DNA of 64,000 bases from NCBI RefSeq assembly GCF_000015245.1, contig NC_008700.1, positions 4,166,501 through 4,230,500 on the forward strand, in the 5' to 3' direction. Source of the stretch: Shewanella amazonensis SB2B (lineage in GTDB: Bacteria; Pseudomonadota; Gammaproteobacteria; Enterobacterales; Shewanellaceae). Made by a program: the position numbers and the translations under genes. Of the stretch, positions 26,924-35,758 are shown one piece after another (position 1 is the first letter of the stretch; every line of letters starts with the position of its first letter). The notes beneath the pieces were generated by a model. The model saw only the letters and a program-made list of their open reading frames with translations, was not told where the DNA came from and did no database searches.

Positions 26924-28531
26924 TTAAGGAGTGTAGTAAGTGGCGGCGCCCGGCCCCACAGGTAATCCAAAGCCGAACACCCACAGGAAGAAGAAGCTGG
27001 TCCAACCGACAAAAAACACCAGGGTATAAGGCAGCATGGTCGCCACCAGAGTGCCGATGCCCATGTCTTTTTTGTAACGACAGGCCACCGCCAGAATAAG
27101 ACCGAAATAGCTCATCATGGGGGTAATCAGGTTAGTCACCGAATCACCAATCCGGTACGCCGCCTGAATGGTTTCCGGGGCATAACCCACCAACATCAAC
27201 ATGGGCACAAAAATCGGTGCCGTGACCGCCCATTGCGCCGACGCCGAACCCAGCATCAGGTTGATAAAGCCGCACATGGCGATAAACAGCAAAAACAGCA
27301 ACGGGCCTGTCAGCCCGATGGCGCTCAGGGCATCAGCGCCCATCACCGCCAGCACGGCACCGAGATTGGTCCATTTGAAAAACGCTACAAACTGGGAAGC
27401 GAAGAACACCAGCACTATGTACATGCCCATGGTACCCATGCTGTGGCTCATGGCATTGATCACATCTGTGTCTTTCTTCATGGTGCCCACCACCTTGCCA
27501 TACACCAGGCCCGGAATGGCAAAGCAGATGAAGATGAACACCACAATCCCCTTGAGGAAGGGGGAGCCTGCCACCAGGCCTGTATCCGGATGACGCAGCG
27601 GCGCACCTTCAGGAACCACGGTCAATGCCAGAATGACGCCCAGTACCAGAACAGCCAATCCCGCCATTTTCAGGCCGTGGCGCTCGATGTCAGTGACCTG
27701 CTCCATGGCCTGACCGTCGAGATCGACTGAGGCTTCGCTGGGGTCGTACTTGCCCAACTTGGGCTCGACGATTTTTTCGGTTACCCAGGCGCCCATAAAG
27801 GACACGACAAAGGTAGAGGCAAACATGAAGTACCAGTTCACCTCCGGGCCGACCACATATTCGGGGTCAATCATACGGGCAGCAGCTTCGGTGATGCCCG
27901 ACAGCAAGGGGTCTATGGTGCCCAGCAGCAAGTTGGCACTGTAACCACCCGAAACCCCGGCAAACGCGGCAGCCAAACCGGCTAAGGGATGTCTTCCAAG
28001 GGAGTGAAAAATCATTGCCGCCATGGGGATAAGCACCACATAGCCAAGCTCGGAGGCCGTGTTGGAAACGATACCGGCAAAGACGATGGTGACGGTTACA
28101 AGGCGGCGGGAGCGGCCAATTACCAGTGCGCGCATGGCAGCGCTGAGCAGCCCTGAGCGCTCGGCAATGCCCACCCCAAGCAGGGCAACCAACACAGTAC
28201 CCAGGGGCGTAAAACCGGTGAAATTGGTCACCAGGTTGGAGACTATAAGGCGCAGGCCCTCGGCATTCATCAGGCTGACGACCGAAATGATGCCGTCGGC
28301 ACTGCGACCTGAGGCGCCTTCGGGGCGGGGGTCTGTCACCGAAAGTTCGAAATAGCCCAGGATCCCGGACAGCAGCACCACAGCAACACAGAACATGGCA
28401 AACAGGGTGATGGGATGGGGTAAGAGGTTCCCCAGACGTTCCACCAGATTCAAAAACCGGACAAACCAGCCGCTTTTGGCGATGTCTTCCGGTGTTTCAG
28501 AGGCCATCGCCTCCCGGGAGTTGGTGCTCAT
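26924..28531 (-). CDS. AbgT-family transporter
   Basis: Inner-membrane transporter of 535 residues in the AbgT / p-aminobenzoyl-glutamate family, some members of which export sulfonamides. Many hydrophobic segments span residues 30-500, with the family motif region GVSGGYSANLLLGTIDPLL and FINLMLGSASAQWAV. The start at 28531 follows GAAGGAAAG; an upstream ATG at 28564 lacks support. A terminator-like hairpin lies about 150 bp upstream in its leader. Real substrate is not decidable. Confidence 0.93.
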   Translation of the reverse strand: MSTNSREAMASETPEDIAKSGWFVRFLNLVERLGNLLPHPITLFAMFCVAVVLLSGILGYFELSVTDPRPEGASGRSADGIISVVSLMNAEGLRLIVSNLVTNFTGFTPLGTVLVALLGVGIAERSGLLSAAMRALVIGRSRRLVTVTIVFAGIVSNTASELGYVVLIPMAAMIFHSLGRHPLAGLAAAFAGVSGGYSANLLLGTIDPLLSGITEAAARMIDPEYVVGPEVNWYFMFASTFVVSFMGAWVTEKIVEPKLGKYDPSEASVDLDGQAMEQVTDIERHGLKMAGLAVLVLGVILALTVVPEGAPLRHPDTGLVAGSPFLKGIVVFIFICFAIPGLVYGKVVGTMKKDTDVINAMSHSMGTMGMYIVLVFFASQFVAFFKWTNLGAVLAVMGADALSAIGLTGPLLFLLFIAMCGFINLMLGSASAQWAVTAPIFVPMLMLVGYAPETIQAAYRIGDSVTNLITPMMSYFGLILAVACRYKKDMGIGTLVATMLPYTLVFFVGWTSFFFLWVFGFGLPVGPGAATYYTP

Positions 28532-29167
28532 GTTCTTTCCTTCGGCCTGGCTGCTTGGCAGCACTCGTTATCATTAATTCATTCAGCAGCAATGGGCATC
28601 ATAATCGCCAAACCGGCGTCAGCTGCGGGCTCGAAACCCTATCACAAACGAGTTAAGTCAAACTTAAGCTGAAAAAAAGGGATCCCTCAGGGGATCCCAT
28701 CACGGCAAATTGGTCGCCAAATCCAAATGTTGTGCAGCTGTAACTCTATTGTATTAAGGCTGAACTCGAGCTGAACTAAATGACTGATTACAGGCTTTTA
28801 CGTCTTGCTGACTTGTTAAATTGCCGAATCTATTCCTTTACTTGCCGGGAAATCGCTGGGGGCGGCCAGCCCCCTTGTAAGGATGTCGTTTTTTTACCCA
28901 ACAAAAAATAATATTTTCCACATAAATACAATTAGATAAAAAAGTTTAACCTGCAATTGGCCAGGTTAAGTGTGAGATATGACAGGCCAATATCAAATCC
29001 GGCGTAAAGTCATAAATATCAATAGTTTTTGGCACGATAAAACCTGAAATTCCAGTGCCATGATGTCCAACCTGTTTAGATTTCACCCGCCACGGGTGCA
29101 ATTTGGCCCGATTTGTGGTTATCTTGGGCAGCAATGGCCTGCAGGCACCCCTTTGAAAGGATTGATG
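28532..29167. other. AT-rich 636 bp intergenic gap with hairpin
   Basis: No convincing gene lies between abgT and lemA. The gap holds the minus-strand hairpin at 28671-28698, and a C/G-rich inverted repeat (CTGGGGGC-GGCC-AGCCCCC region, 28856-28874). The rest, 28885-29060, is AT-rich with homopolymer runs, probably promoter DNA. A small RNA on the minus strand ending at 28671 is possible. Confidence 0.5.
28671..28698 (-). terminator. Terminator-like hairpin in abgT leader (attenuator or sRNA end)
   Basis: Read on the minus strand: GGGATCCC, loop CTGA, GGGATCCC, followed by seven T residues. It resembles an intrinsic terminator but lies upstream of abgT, about 140 bp before its start. No minus-strand gene precedes it, since the neighbour LemA reads the other way. 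Hence it may attenuate abgT or end a small RNA. Confidence 0.6.
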
Positions 29168-29737
29168 ATGGAAGGATTATTAATAGGTCTGGTTTTAGTA
29201 TTGATAGTGGCCTACCTCTGGTATGTAAGCCTGATCAAGAAACGCAATACTGCCCGAGAGGCATTGTCAGGTATCGATGTGCAGCTTAAAAAGCGTGCCG
29301 ATCTGGTTCCCAATATTCTGACCATAGCGCAGAAATTTATGGACCACGAAAAGTCACTGCTGACAGAGATCACGGCGCTGCGCACCCAGCTCACCGCCGG
29401 TTACGACAAAAATGACGCCGATGCTGTACGCCAGCACCTGGCGCAGGCCGATGCCCTAAACAGCAAGATGGGTCAGCTGATGGTGACGGTTGAAAACTAC
29501 CCTGAACTCAAAAGCGACCAGACCATGGTGCAGGCCATGCAAACCTATAACGAGGTTGAAGCGCACATCAGTGCCGCCCGCCGTTTTTACAACTCGGCCG
29601 TGTCTGAACTGAACACCGCAGTGGAAATTTTCCCCGGCTCACTGATTGCCAACATGGCATCGGTTAAAGCCATGCCGTTTTTTGAAGCTCAGGAAGCCGA
29701 CAGGGCACCGGTAAACGCCAGCGACTACCTGAAGTAA
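29168..29737 (+). CDS. LemA-family membrane protein
   Basis: A 189-residue LemA protein: one N-terminal membrane helix (MEGLLIGLVLVLIVAYLWYVSL), then coiled-coil-like helices with the conserved segment ALSGIDVQLKKRADLVPNI and Y-N-E-V-E-A-H-I-S-A-A-R-R-F-Y-N-S-A-V. Anchored with the C-terminus outside or in the cytosol depending on topology, of unknown role in envelope stress. AAGGATTG before ATGATG favours the start at 29168. It is first in an operon with a DUF3137 protein and a lytic transglycosylase; spacing is 4 bp to the next gene. Confidence 0.92.
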   Translation: MEGLLIGLVLVLIVAYLWYVSLIKKRNTAREALSGIDVQLKKRADLVPNILTIAQKFMDHEKSLLTEITALRTQLTAGYDKNDADAVRQHLAQADALNSKMGQLMVTVENYPELKSDQTMVQAMQTYNEVEAHISAARRFYNSAVSELNTAVEIFPGSLIANMASVKAMPFFEAQEADRAPVNASDYLK

Positions 29738-29741
29738 CCCT

Positions 29742-30758
29742 ATGAACATGCTCTCATTTCTGTTCGGTGCGCCCATCAGGGCGCAGCGGGCAGCCACAGG
29801 GCTTAAGGCACACAGAGACGATCTGCCCCGCCTGCAGGCCTATTACGATGCCGAAATCGCCCCCCTCAGCCGTAAATTTGAAAACCAACGCATCAGGGCG
29901 CTGAAACAAGCACGGCAACGCATCTATCTTGGGCTGGGTGTATTCGTTGCACTGCTCATCGCCTCTCTGCCGCTGATAAAACCCGGCGCCCAGTTTGTGC
30001 CCTTCAGCTGGATTGCTGCCGCAGGCATCGCCTTTTTAATCTGGCGCTGGGCCAGCTCGCCGATGCGCCAATATACCGGGGCGGTACAAAGTGAAATTTA
30101 CCCGAGGATATTTCGGTTTTTCGGCCCTGACTTTGTGTTCGCCAAGGGGCAGGACATGGGGATCCGTATGTTTAAAGAGGCCAAAATTTTGCCCTCTTAT
30201 GACAAGGCCCGCTTCGATGACTGTGTGCTTGGCAGCTATCTGGGGGTCAGCATCGGCATCAACGAAGTGCATTTGCTGAGGGAACAAAGGGACAAGGATA
30301 AAAACCGAGACGTGACTGTGTTTCGCGGCTTATTTATCTCACTCTCCAGTCACAAAGCCTTCAGGGGCCATACGGTGGCCATTCGCTCCCGGGGTTCTTT
30401 GACCAATTTTTTCTCTGACAGCCATGGCGGACTGGAACGGGTGCACCTGGAAGACCCGCAGTTTGAAAAAATGTTCGATGTGTTTTCAACGGATCAGATT
30501 GAAGCACGGGTGCTGTTGACCACCGCCTTTATGGAACGACTTATGGCACTGGCGCAGTTTTTCTCCAGCCGGATCCAGTGTGCATTCCACCGTGATCGCC
30601 TGCTTATCACCATAGAGAGCAGCCAAAACCGCTTCGAGCAGTCGTCTATTTTCAGCGCCGCCACCTTTGAAGACGAATTCAGCCGGATCCACGGCGAAAT
30701 GAAGCAACTCTTTGCTATCATAGAATTACTTAAGCTTAACGAGTACACAGGTCTCTAA
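29742..30758 (+). CDS. DUF3137 membrane protein, LemA partner
   Basis: A 338-residue protein with two membrane helices around residues 60-105 (IYLGLGVFVALLIASLPLI, WIAAAGIAFLIWRWAS) and a large soluble domain. It shares GLERVHLEDPQFEKMFDVFSTDQIEAR and the last three residues T-G-L with the paralogue at 23739. DUF3137 genes are common LemA neighbours, suggesting a complex at the membrane (inference). Its stop overlaps the ATG of the transglycosylase by 1 bp (TAATG), indicating translational coupling. Confidence 0.9.
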   Translation: MNMLSFLFGAPIRAQRAATGLKAHRDDLPRLQAYYDAEIAPLSRKFENQRIRALKQARQRIYLGLGVFVALLIASLPLIKPGAQFVPFSWIAAAGIAFLIWRWASSPMRQYTGAVQSEIYPRIFRFFGPDFVFAKGQDMGIRMFKEAKILPSYDKARFDDCVLGSYLGVSIGINEVHLLREQRDKDKNRDVTVFRGLFISLSSHKAFRGHTVAIRSRGSLTNFFSDSHGGLERVHLEDPQFEKMFDVFSTDQIEARVLLTTAFMERLMALAQFFSSRIQCAFHRDRLLITIESSQNRFEQSSIFSAATFEDEFSRIHGEMKQLFAIIELLKLNEYTGL

Positions 30759-31438
30759 TGTCATTTCGCTGGTCGCTGTTTTCCCTGCTTTTAGTTGCTA
30801 TCGCCGGCACCAGCGCCGGTGCTTCTGATACTCAGTCATCCAGCGCAGAGAAGCCCCGCATTACCGCGCGCTACTCCGAAAATGGCACCAGCACCCAAAC
30901 CAAGGTATATCAGTATGTTCAGCCCAATGGCACTGTGGCATTCAGCGACAAGGCCCCTGTCAGTGGCAAGTATGAAATCCTGCTGTTTGACTGTTATGCC
31001 TGTAATCCCAAGTCCAAGGTTAATTGGCGCACCATTCGTTTGAATCGCAGTTACGAGAAAGACATTTTACTGGCTGCCAAAACCTACTCGCTGGAACCGG
31101 CGCTGATACGAGCCGTAATCCACGCCGAGTCCAACTTTAATCCCAAGGCGATTTCCCGCACCGGCGCCGTGGGACTGATGCAACTGATGCCGGGCACAGC
31201 CAAGGACATGGGCGTGCGTAACTCTTTCCTGCCCCAGGACAATATTCTGGGTGGCAGCCGTTATCTGTCGCAGATGCTGGACCGATTCCAGGGGGATTTA
31301 AATCATGCCCTCGCCGCCTATAACGCCGGGCCTACCCGGGTTGAGGAATACAGTGGTATCCCCCCTTATCCAGAGACCAAAGCCTACATAGAACGGGTCA
31401 ATATTCTCCTGCAGCGCTATCGCAATTTACGCACTTGA
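30758..31438 (+). CDS. Periplasmic lytic transglycosylase (SLT domain)
   Basis: Cleaves peptidoglycan glycan strands. The 226 residues begin with a signal peptide (RWSLFSLLLVAIAGTSAGAS), followed by a DUF4124-like segment (VYQYVQPNGTVAFSDKAP) and the SLT catalytic domain: Glu in AVIHAESNFNPKA, then GAVGLMQLMPGTAKDMGV and ALAAYNAGPTRVEEY. It is translationally coupled to the DUF3137 gene, so the lemA operon probably links to cell-wall remodelling (inference). Closed by a terminator at 31500. Confidence 0.93.
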   Translation: MSFRWSLFSLLLVAIAGTSAGASDTQSSSAEKPRITARYSENGTSTQTKVYQYVQPNGTVAFSDKAPVSGKYEILLFDCYACNPKSKVNWRTIRLNRSYEKDILLAAKTYSLEPALIRAVIHAESNFNPKAISRTGAVGLMQLMPGTAKDMGVRNSFLPQDNILGGSRYLSQMLDRFQGDLNHALAAYNAGPTRVEEYSGIPPYPETKAYIERVNILLQRYRNLRT

Positions 31439-31499
31439 GGAGCTTGACCCGCGGTAAAAGGTCCATGGAAGTATTCCCATCCAAGACCTGCGGCCAATA

Positions 31500-31527
31500 A
31501 AAAACGGGCAATAAGCCCGTTTTTTAT
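31500..31527. terminator. Bidirectional terminator, transglycosylase / rlmJ
   Basis: Stem AAAAACGGGC, loop AATAA, stem GCCCGTTTTTT. It serves both convergent genes. Confidence 0.88.
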
Positions 31528-31546
31528 TGGAATCGACGGCAAGCCG

Positions 31547-32401
31547 TTACTCGCCCACTTCCCACTCAACCTTGACATAACCGCCGTCAACATTGAGCAC
31601 AGGGTGCAAATAGTCCAGCATCTCTGTGGCTATGGTGTCCAGTTGCCAGGGCGGGTTAATCACCCAAAGGCCAGCAGCCGTCATGCCGAACTCGTCTGAG
31701 TCGGGCTTGATGCCCTGCTCAATCCTGAGCTGCCGACGAATGCCGCTGTCTTTGAGCTTTGAGAGCATGGCCTCGGTTTGTGCACGGTTTACCACCGGAT
31801 ACCAAAGCATGTATACCCCAGTGGCAAACTTGCGGTGAGCCTTGATGATGGCATCAGCCACGGCTTCATAGTCGGTCTTGATTTCAAAACTTGGGTCTAC
31901 CAACACCACGCCACGACGCTCCAGCGGCGGCACGCTGGCCAGCAGACCGCTTAGACCATCCCATTTACTGACCTGTACCTGGCGGGCATCTTCAAAGTAT
32001 TCATTCAGGAGTTCAAAGTCGGTACCGTGCAGTTCGTGCAACACCATACGATCGTTTTGCCGAAGGTGCATATCCACAAACGCCGGCGACCCCGGATACC
32101 AGGAGAGATCTTCGCTGGTATTTTCGTTGCCTTCATTGAAATGGCGCACGGCCTCAACATAGTGTTTGAGCGATGCGGGCAAATCGGTTTTATCCCACAA
32201 ACGGGCAATACCGTCTCTGTATTCGCCGGTCTTTTGGGCAAATTCATCCATCAGACTATAGCCACCCGCCCCGGAATGGGTGTCTACGTACACAAAAGGC
32301 TTATCCTTTTTCTGCATTAAATCGATAACTTGCAGCAAAATGGCGTGCTTTAGCACATCCGCATAGTTGCCAGCATGAAAGCCATGGCGATAACTCAACA
32401 T
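31547..32401 (-). CDS. rlmJ: 23S rRNA (adenine2030-N6)-methyltransferase
   Basis: SAM-dependent enzyme that methylates A2030 of 23S rRNA (284 residues). The N-terminus MLSYRHGFHAGNYADVLKH and YVDTHSGAGGYSL match E. coli RlmJ closely. The catalytic motif, D-P-P-Y in E. coli, reads D-P-S-F here (VVLVDPSFEIKTDY). The start at 32401 is the family start, 21 residues inside a longer frame. It is divergent from rsmJ, separated by about 130 bp. Confidence 0.95.
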   Translation of the reverse strand: MLSYRHGFHAGNYADVLKHAILLQVIDLMQKKDKPFVYVDTHSGAGGYSLMDEFAQKTGEYRDGIARLWDKTDLPASLKHYVEAVRHFNEGNENTSEDLSWYPGSPAFVDMHLRQNDRMVLHELHGTDFELLNEYFEDARQVQVSKWDGLSGLLASVPPLERRGVVLVDPSFEIKTDYEAVADAIIKAHRKFATGVYMLWYPVVNRAQTEAMLSKLKDSGIRRQLRIEQGIKPDSDEFGMTAAGLWVINPPWQLDTIATEMLDYLHPVLNVDGGYVKVEWEVGE

Positions 32402-32535
32402 AGGGGATCCCGGGATCTGTACTGGGTTGAAAACTGCCAACATTATAACTGCTTGCCAAGCCACTGTATGCTTTTGTTCCGGCGCGCCCGGGTTGGCGTT
32501 ATACTGCCGCGAGTTTCATTAAAGGACATCCAGCC

Positions 32536-33282
32536 TTGTTCCCCATCCAGATAGCGCCAAACGATCCACGTCTTACGCAAATTTGTGCCCGTTGGGACCT
32601 TACGCCCAATGACAATGCCGAATTTTCCCTGCTGTTTGAGGAAGACATACTCACGCTGAAAAAGCGTGATGAACCCAAGCTCGGTGGCATTATGGTCGAC
32701 TTTGTCTCTGGCGCCGTAGCCCACAGACGCAAGTTCGGGGGGGGCCGTGGTCAGGCCATTGCCAAAGCGGTGGGCCTTAAGGCCGGGGCAACACCCACAG
32801 TGGTGGACGGCACTGCAGGCCTGGGGCGGGACGCTTTTGTGCTGGCGAGCCTCGGGTGTCGGGTACTCCTGATTGAACGCCATCCTGTGGTAGCGGCCTT
32901 ACTTGAAGATGGCCTGCGCCGAGCCTATCTCGATGGCGAAATTGGCCCCTGGATGCAGCAGCGTATGCAACTGGTACATGGCTCCAGCCTCGAAGCGCTG
33001 GACAATCTCGAGGACAAACCCGACGTGGTGTATCTGGACCCCATGTATCCACACAGGGAAAAATCCGCGCTGGTGAAAAAGGAGATGCGGGTATTCCAGT
33101 CGCTGGTTGGCGCCGACACAGATGCCGATGGTCTGCTGGCACCGGCGCTGAGGCTGGCGCAAAAACGGGTGGTGGTAAAGCGGCCCGACTATGCTGAGGA
33201 TCTCGATGGCGTCAGACCCAGTACCCGCATCGAGACCAAGAAAAACCGCTTCGACGTGTATGTCAAAGCGGCCATGGGCTGA
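32536..33282 (+). CDS. rsmJ: 16S rRNA (guanine1516-N2)-methyltransferase
   Basis: SAM-dependent methyltransferase for m2G1516 of 16S rRNA (248 residues). SAM site VVDGTAGLGRDAFVLA, target-binding motif VYLDPMYPHREKSALVKKEMR and the C-terminal ETKKNRFDVYV all match RsmJ. The start codon is TTG at 32536 with AAAGGA 10 bases upstream; there is no ATG nearby in frame, so TTG is well supported. Ends 5 bp from the convergent EamA transporter gene. Confidence 0.95.
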   Translation: MFPIQIAPNDPRLTQICARWDLTPNDNAEFSLLFEEDILTLKKRDEPKLGGIMVDFVSGAVAHRRKFGGGRGQAIAKAVGLKAGATPTVVDGTAGLGRDAFVLASLGCRVLLIERHPVVAALLEDGLRRAYLDGEIGPWMQQRMQLVHGSSLEALDNLEDKPDVVYLDPMYPHREKSALVKKEMRVFQSLVGADTDADGLLAPALRLAQKRVVVKRPDYAEDLDGVRPSTRIETKKNRFDVYVKAAMG

Positions 33283-33287
33283 TTGGC

Positions 33288-34163
33288 TTAGTTAGCAGGC
33301 CGTTTAAAGCGCTGCCACAGGCTGGGTAAGAGTGAAGACACTATCATACCGGCCATTAGCATGTACTGGGTGTGACTGTACTGTTCGCCCATCAGCAGCA
33401 CACCCAGGGCAATACCCGTAATGGGGTTGGCGATGCCACCAAAGGTAAAGTCGACAATACTCATCCGCTGCATCAAAAACACATACAGACCATAGGCAAG
33501 CACAGTGTTGAAGAGCACAATCCAGGCGATGCCGGCAAACTCCCGGCCACTGATACCATCTGCCACAGCCGCAAATCCACCTGGTGCAATCAACCACTGA
33601 CCGGAGCCTATCAACGCAAGCAAGGCGCCCCCCAGAATCAATTGCCAAACCAATACATCCCACCAATGCATCCTGCCACTCAGGGTTTGGGTCATGCGAC
33701 TGCCCAGAATGATGCAGCTTATGGCCGCAAACATCGCGACAAGCCCAACCGGATTAAGAGACAGACTGGCGGGATTAAAGAGCATCAACCCCAAAACCAA
33801 CAATAAAACACCAGCCAATATCTGCGCCCCTGAAGGCTTATGCTTGAGCACCACAAATTGGAAGATCATCGCAAACAGCGGAACTGATACCATGCCCACA
33901 CCCGAGATAGCGGATGGCAGGGTATGGGCCATCACAAAAATCAGACTGAAGAAGAGAGCTATGTTTACAGCCCCTAATTTCAGCAGTGCCAACCCATGCT
34001 CACGGACGGGAAATCTGGGACGAAAACACCAGAGAATTATCCCCGCCGGCAACGCGCGAATCGCCCCCAAAAGTAAGGGCGGCCAGTCGGGTAAGGTGTA
34101 TTGAGTCACCCCATAAGTGGTTCCCCACAGGGCCGCTGTCAACATGGCTAAAATTATGTTCAT
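33288..34163 (-). CDS. EamA/DMT-family transporter
   Basis: Ten-helix inner-membrane transporter of 291 residues, with two EamA repeats (residues 5-135 and 150-285). Substrate class is unknown; relatives export amino acids, purines or drugs. It is divergent from a MarR regulator. A near-palindromic operator lies within 25 bp of its start codon, so repression by MarR is likely. The combination fits efflux of the regulator's ligand (inference). Confidence 0.88.
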   Translation of the reverse strand: MNIILAMLTAALWGTTYGVTQYTLPDWPPLLLGAIRALPAGIILWCFRPRFPVREHGLALLKLGAVNIALFFSLIFVMAHTLPSAISGVGMVSVPLFAMIFQFVVLKHKPSGAQILAGVLLLVLGLMLFNPASLSLNPVGLVAMFAAISCIILGSRMTQTLSGRMHWWDVLVWQLILGGALLALIGSGQWLIAPGGFAAVADGISGREFAGIAWIVLFNTVLAYGLYVFLMQRMSIVDFTFGGIANPITGIALGVLLMGEQYSHTQYMLMAGMIVSSLLPSLWQRFKRPAN

Positions 34164-34189
34164 GCAAAGTATCTTTATATTGAGATTGT
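34162..34189. promoter_or_regulatory. Predicted MarR operator 1
   Basis: TATCTT-TATATT-GAGATT lies within AAAGTATCTTTAT (34166-34178), right at the EamA start. It is a weaker copy of the second site 54 bp away. Confidence 0.5.
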
Positions 34190-34215
34190 TTTCAGGCTAA
34201 CGCAGAAAAAACTTC

Positions 34216-34244
34216 TCGTAAAGTATCTTTATGCTAAGATAATT
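34216..34244. promoter_or_regulatory. Predicted MarR operator 2
   Basis: TATCTT-TATGCT-AAGATA, a near-perfect inverted repeat with 6-base spacer, preceded by AAAG as in site 1. It lies about 30 bp before the MarR gene start, so autorepression is likely. Confidence 0.6.
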
Positions 34245-34272
34245 TTATATCGATGAAAGTATGAGATTTTAC

Positions 34273-34755
34273 ATGGACGCCGTAGATAAAATTCTGGCGC
34301 AGTGGGCAAAAGAGAAACCCGACATGGATACCCTTTCAATGGGTATCATGGGTCGCCTGGCAAGACTCACCAAACATCTGGAGCAGGAAATTACGCTTTG
34401 CCACAAAGCATATGGCCTCAAACCCGGCGAGTTTGATGTACTTGCCACCTTGAGAAGAAGCGGCGCTCCCTATCGACTAACACCATCGGATTTGCTGTCT
34501 GCCATGATGCTCACATCCGGGGCCATGACCAACAGACTCGACCGCTTGGAGGCCAAAGGTTTTATTGCCCGTGAGCACTGTCAGAAGGACAGACGCAGTG
34601 TCGAAGTTTGTCTGACTCCCAAGGGAATTTCAACCCTGGCGCAGGTACTCTCGCGTCATGTCGAGACGCAAAATAGGGTACTGTCCAAATTGGGGCGGGA
34701 TGAGCAACTGCTCCTCAGCCGACTATTGAAAGACTGGCTTGCTCATTTTGAGTAA
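34273..34755 (+). CDS. MarR-family transcription regulator
   Basis: Winged-HTH dimer repressor of 160 residues. The start MDAVDKILAQWAKEKPDMD and the core GLKPGEFDVLATLRRSG with LTSGAMTNRLDRLEAKGFI, then the wing with KDRRSVEVCLTPKG, fit MarR. The start at 34273 is chosen because MarR proteins of this subgroup begin with MDAVD; a further ATG at 34261 is possible. It faces an EamA transporter with two inverted-repeat operators between, so it probably represses both and responds to a small phenolic or drug-like ligand. Confidence 0.9.
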   Translation: MDAVDKILAQWAKEKPDMDTLSMGIMGRLARLTKHLEQEITLCHKAYGLKPGEFDVLATLRRSGAPYRLTPSDLLSAMMLTSGAMTNRLDRLEAKGFIAREHCQKDRRSVEVCLTPKGISTLAQVLSRHVETQNRVLSKLGRDEQLLLSRLLKDWLAHFE

Positions 34756-35758
34756 ATCTTGTCGGGAGCCACTTTGACGACTCAGACTCCCTGCTGTCCT
34801 GTAACTGTTCGTTGCTTTGCGCGCTTAAGTCCGCATGACCTGACTTAAAAGCAGCGATATTAAGCCTAACGTTTGAGTCTTTCTTTTGTTTAAGACGATA
34901 GTACTGACCCTAAAACTGGCTTAGTCCCCCAGAGAGGTCAGCAAACCTTCCAGTGCCTTAATCTCCGGGCTGGCATCCGTGAGCCACGGACAAAACAGCA
35001 GGGACTCCTCCTCTGGCATATTGGCAGAATCACCTCAAAAAGCTCTCGATTCAGATAGACAACACACCGCAATATAGATAAATAATATTCACCCATTTAG
35101 CTTTAACGCCCTTCTTTAAAGCAGGATTACCCAGGGCAAATGTGCAACCAAGTTAGGTGTGAATGAACATGTATCCGTGCATCGTCCCAAGGTTCAGTCT
35201 TTCGCTTGAGCAAGGGTTCGAGCTTGGGCCTGAGTGGTCAAAGGTCACTAAAGACTCTGACACCGGCACGATACAACAATTTGAGACCTGTGGCGATTTC
35301 GAGCTAAGCTCATCACACTAATCACGCCCAGATGAAACCAAATAATGCATTCTGCAAATAAAAATTCACAATACTGTCAAAATAAACAAATACTTAGATA
35401 GTATAAATTGGCATGTGAATGAAATATATTGCTCTATAGGCAATAAAAACTATTGAAACACTATCAAACGTCTTCCCATTGCATCAGATGGAACCAAAGC
35501 GCTTAACACACAACAAAAACGGATCGGGAGCGGTATCCGGTCGATTCTCAGTTTTCATTTGGTGTCTGCAACACGCGCATCACGATACTCTGGATGCAAC
35601 AAAGGGAAGTCTCGGGTTGAAGGTCTGGCTCCGTAGACACCTCAGAGACTTCTCCTATGCTCCAAAAGCAATAGGTGAAAATAATTCATCAATATATGGA
35701 TAATGCCGTCCGCACCCGCTGGGATAAACCCAGACAGAATTGGCCGCAGAAATCAGAC
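34756..35758. other. AT-rich kilobase without intact gene
   Basis: No intact gene is supported. The composition is clearly more AT-rich than the neighbours, with stretches such as 35085-35095 and 35330-35470. Short open stretches on both strands end quickly. A C-terminal fragment of a gene with a frameshift is visible at 34922-35100. It looks like a decayed insertion or horizontally acquired DNA, but I see no transposase, terminal repeats or tRNA. Confidence 0.55.
34922..35100 (-). pseudogene. Decayed C-terminal gene fragment
   Basis: On the minus strand, P-E-E-E-S-L-L-F-C-P-W-L-T-D-A-S-P-E-I runs to K-A-L-E-G-L-L-T-S-L-G-D and a stop at 34922. Just upstream the protein-like frame shifts to L-N-R-E-L-F-E-V-I-L-P. 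Two frames, no start codon and no upstream domain suggest a broken gene. I cannot name the family. Confidence 0.35.

Noticed and set aside
35479..35703. Plus-strand 74-codon frame in the AT-rich kilobase
   Set aside because: No ribosome site or family resemblance; lies in decayed DNA.
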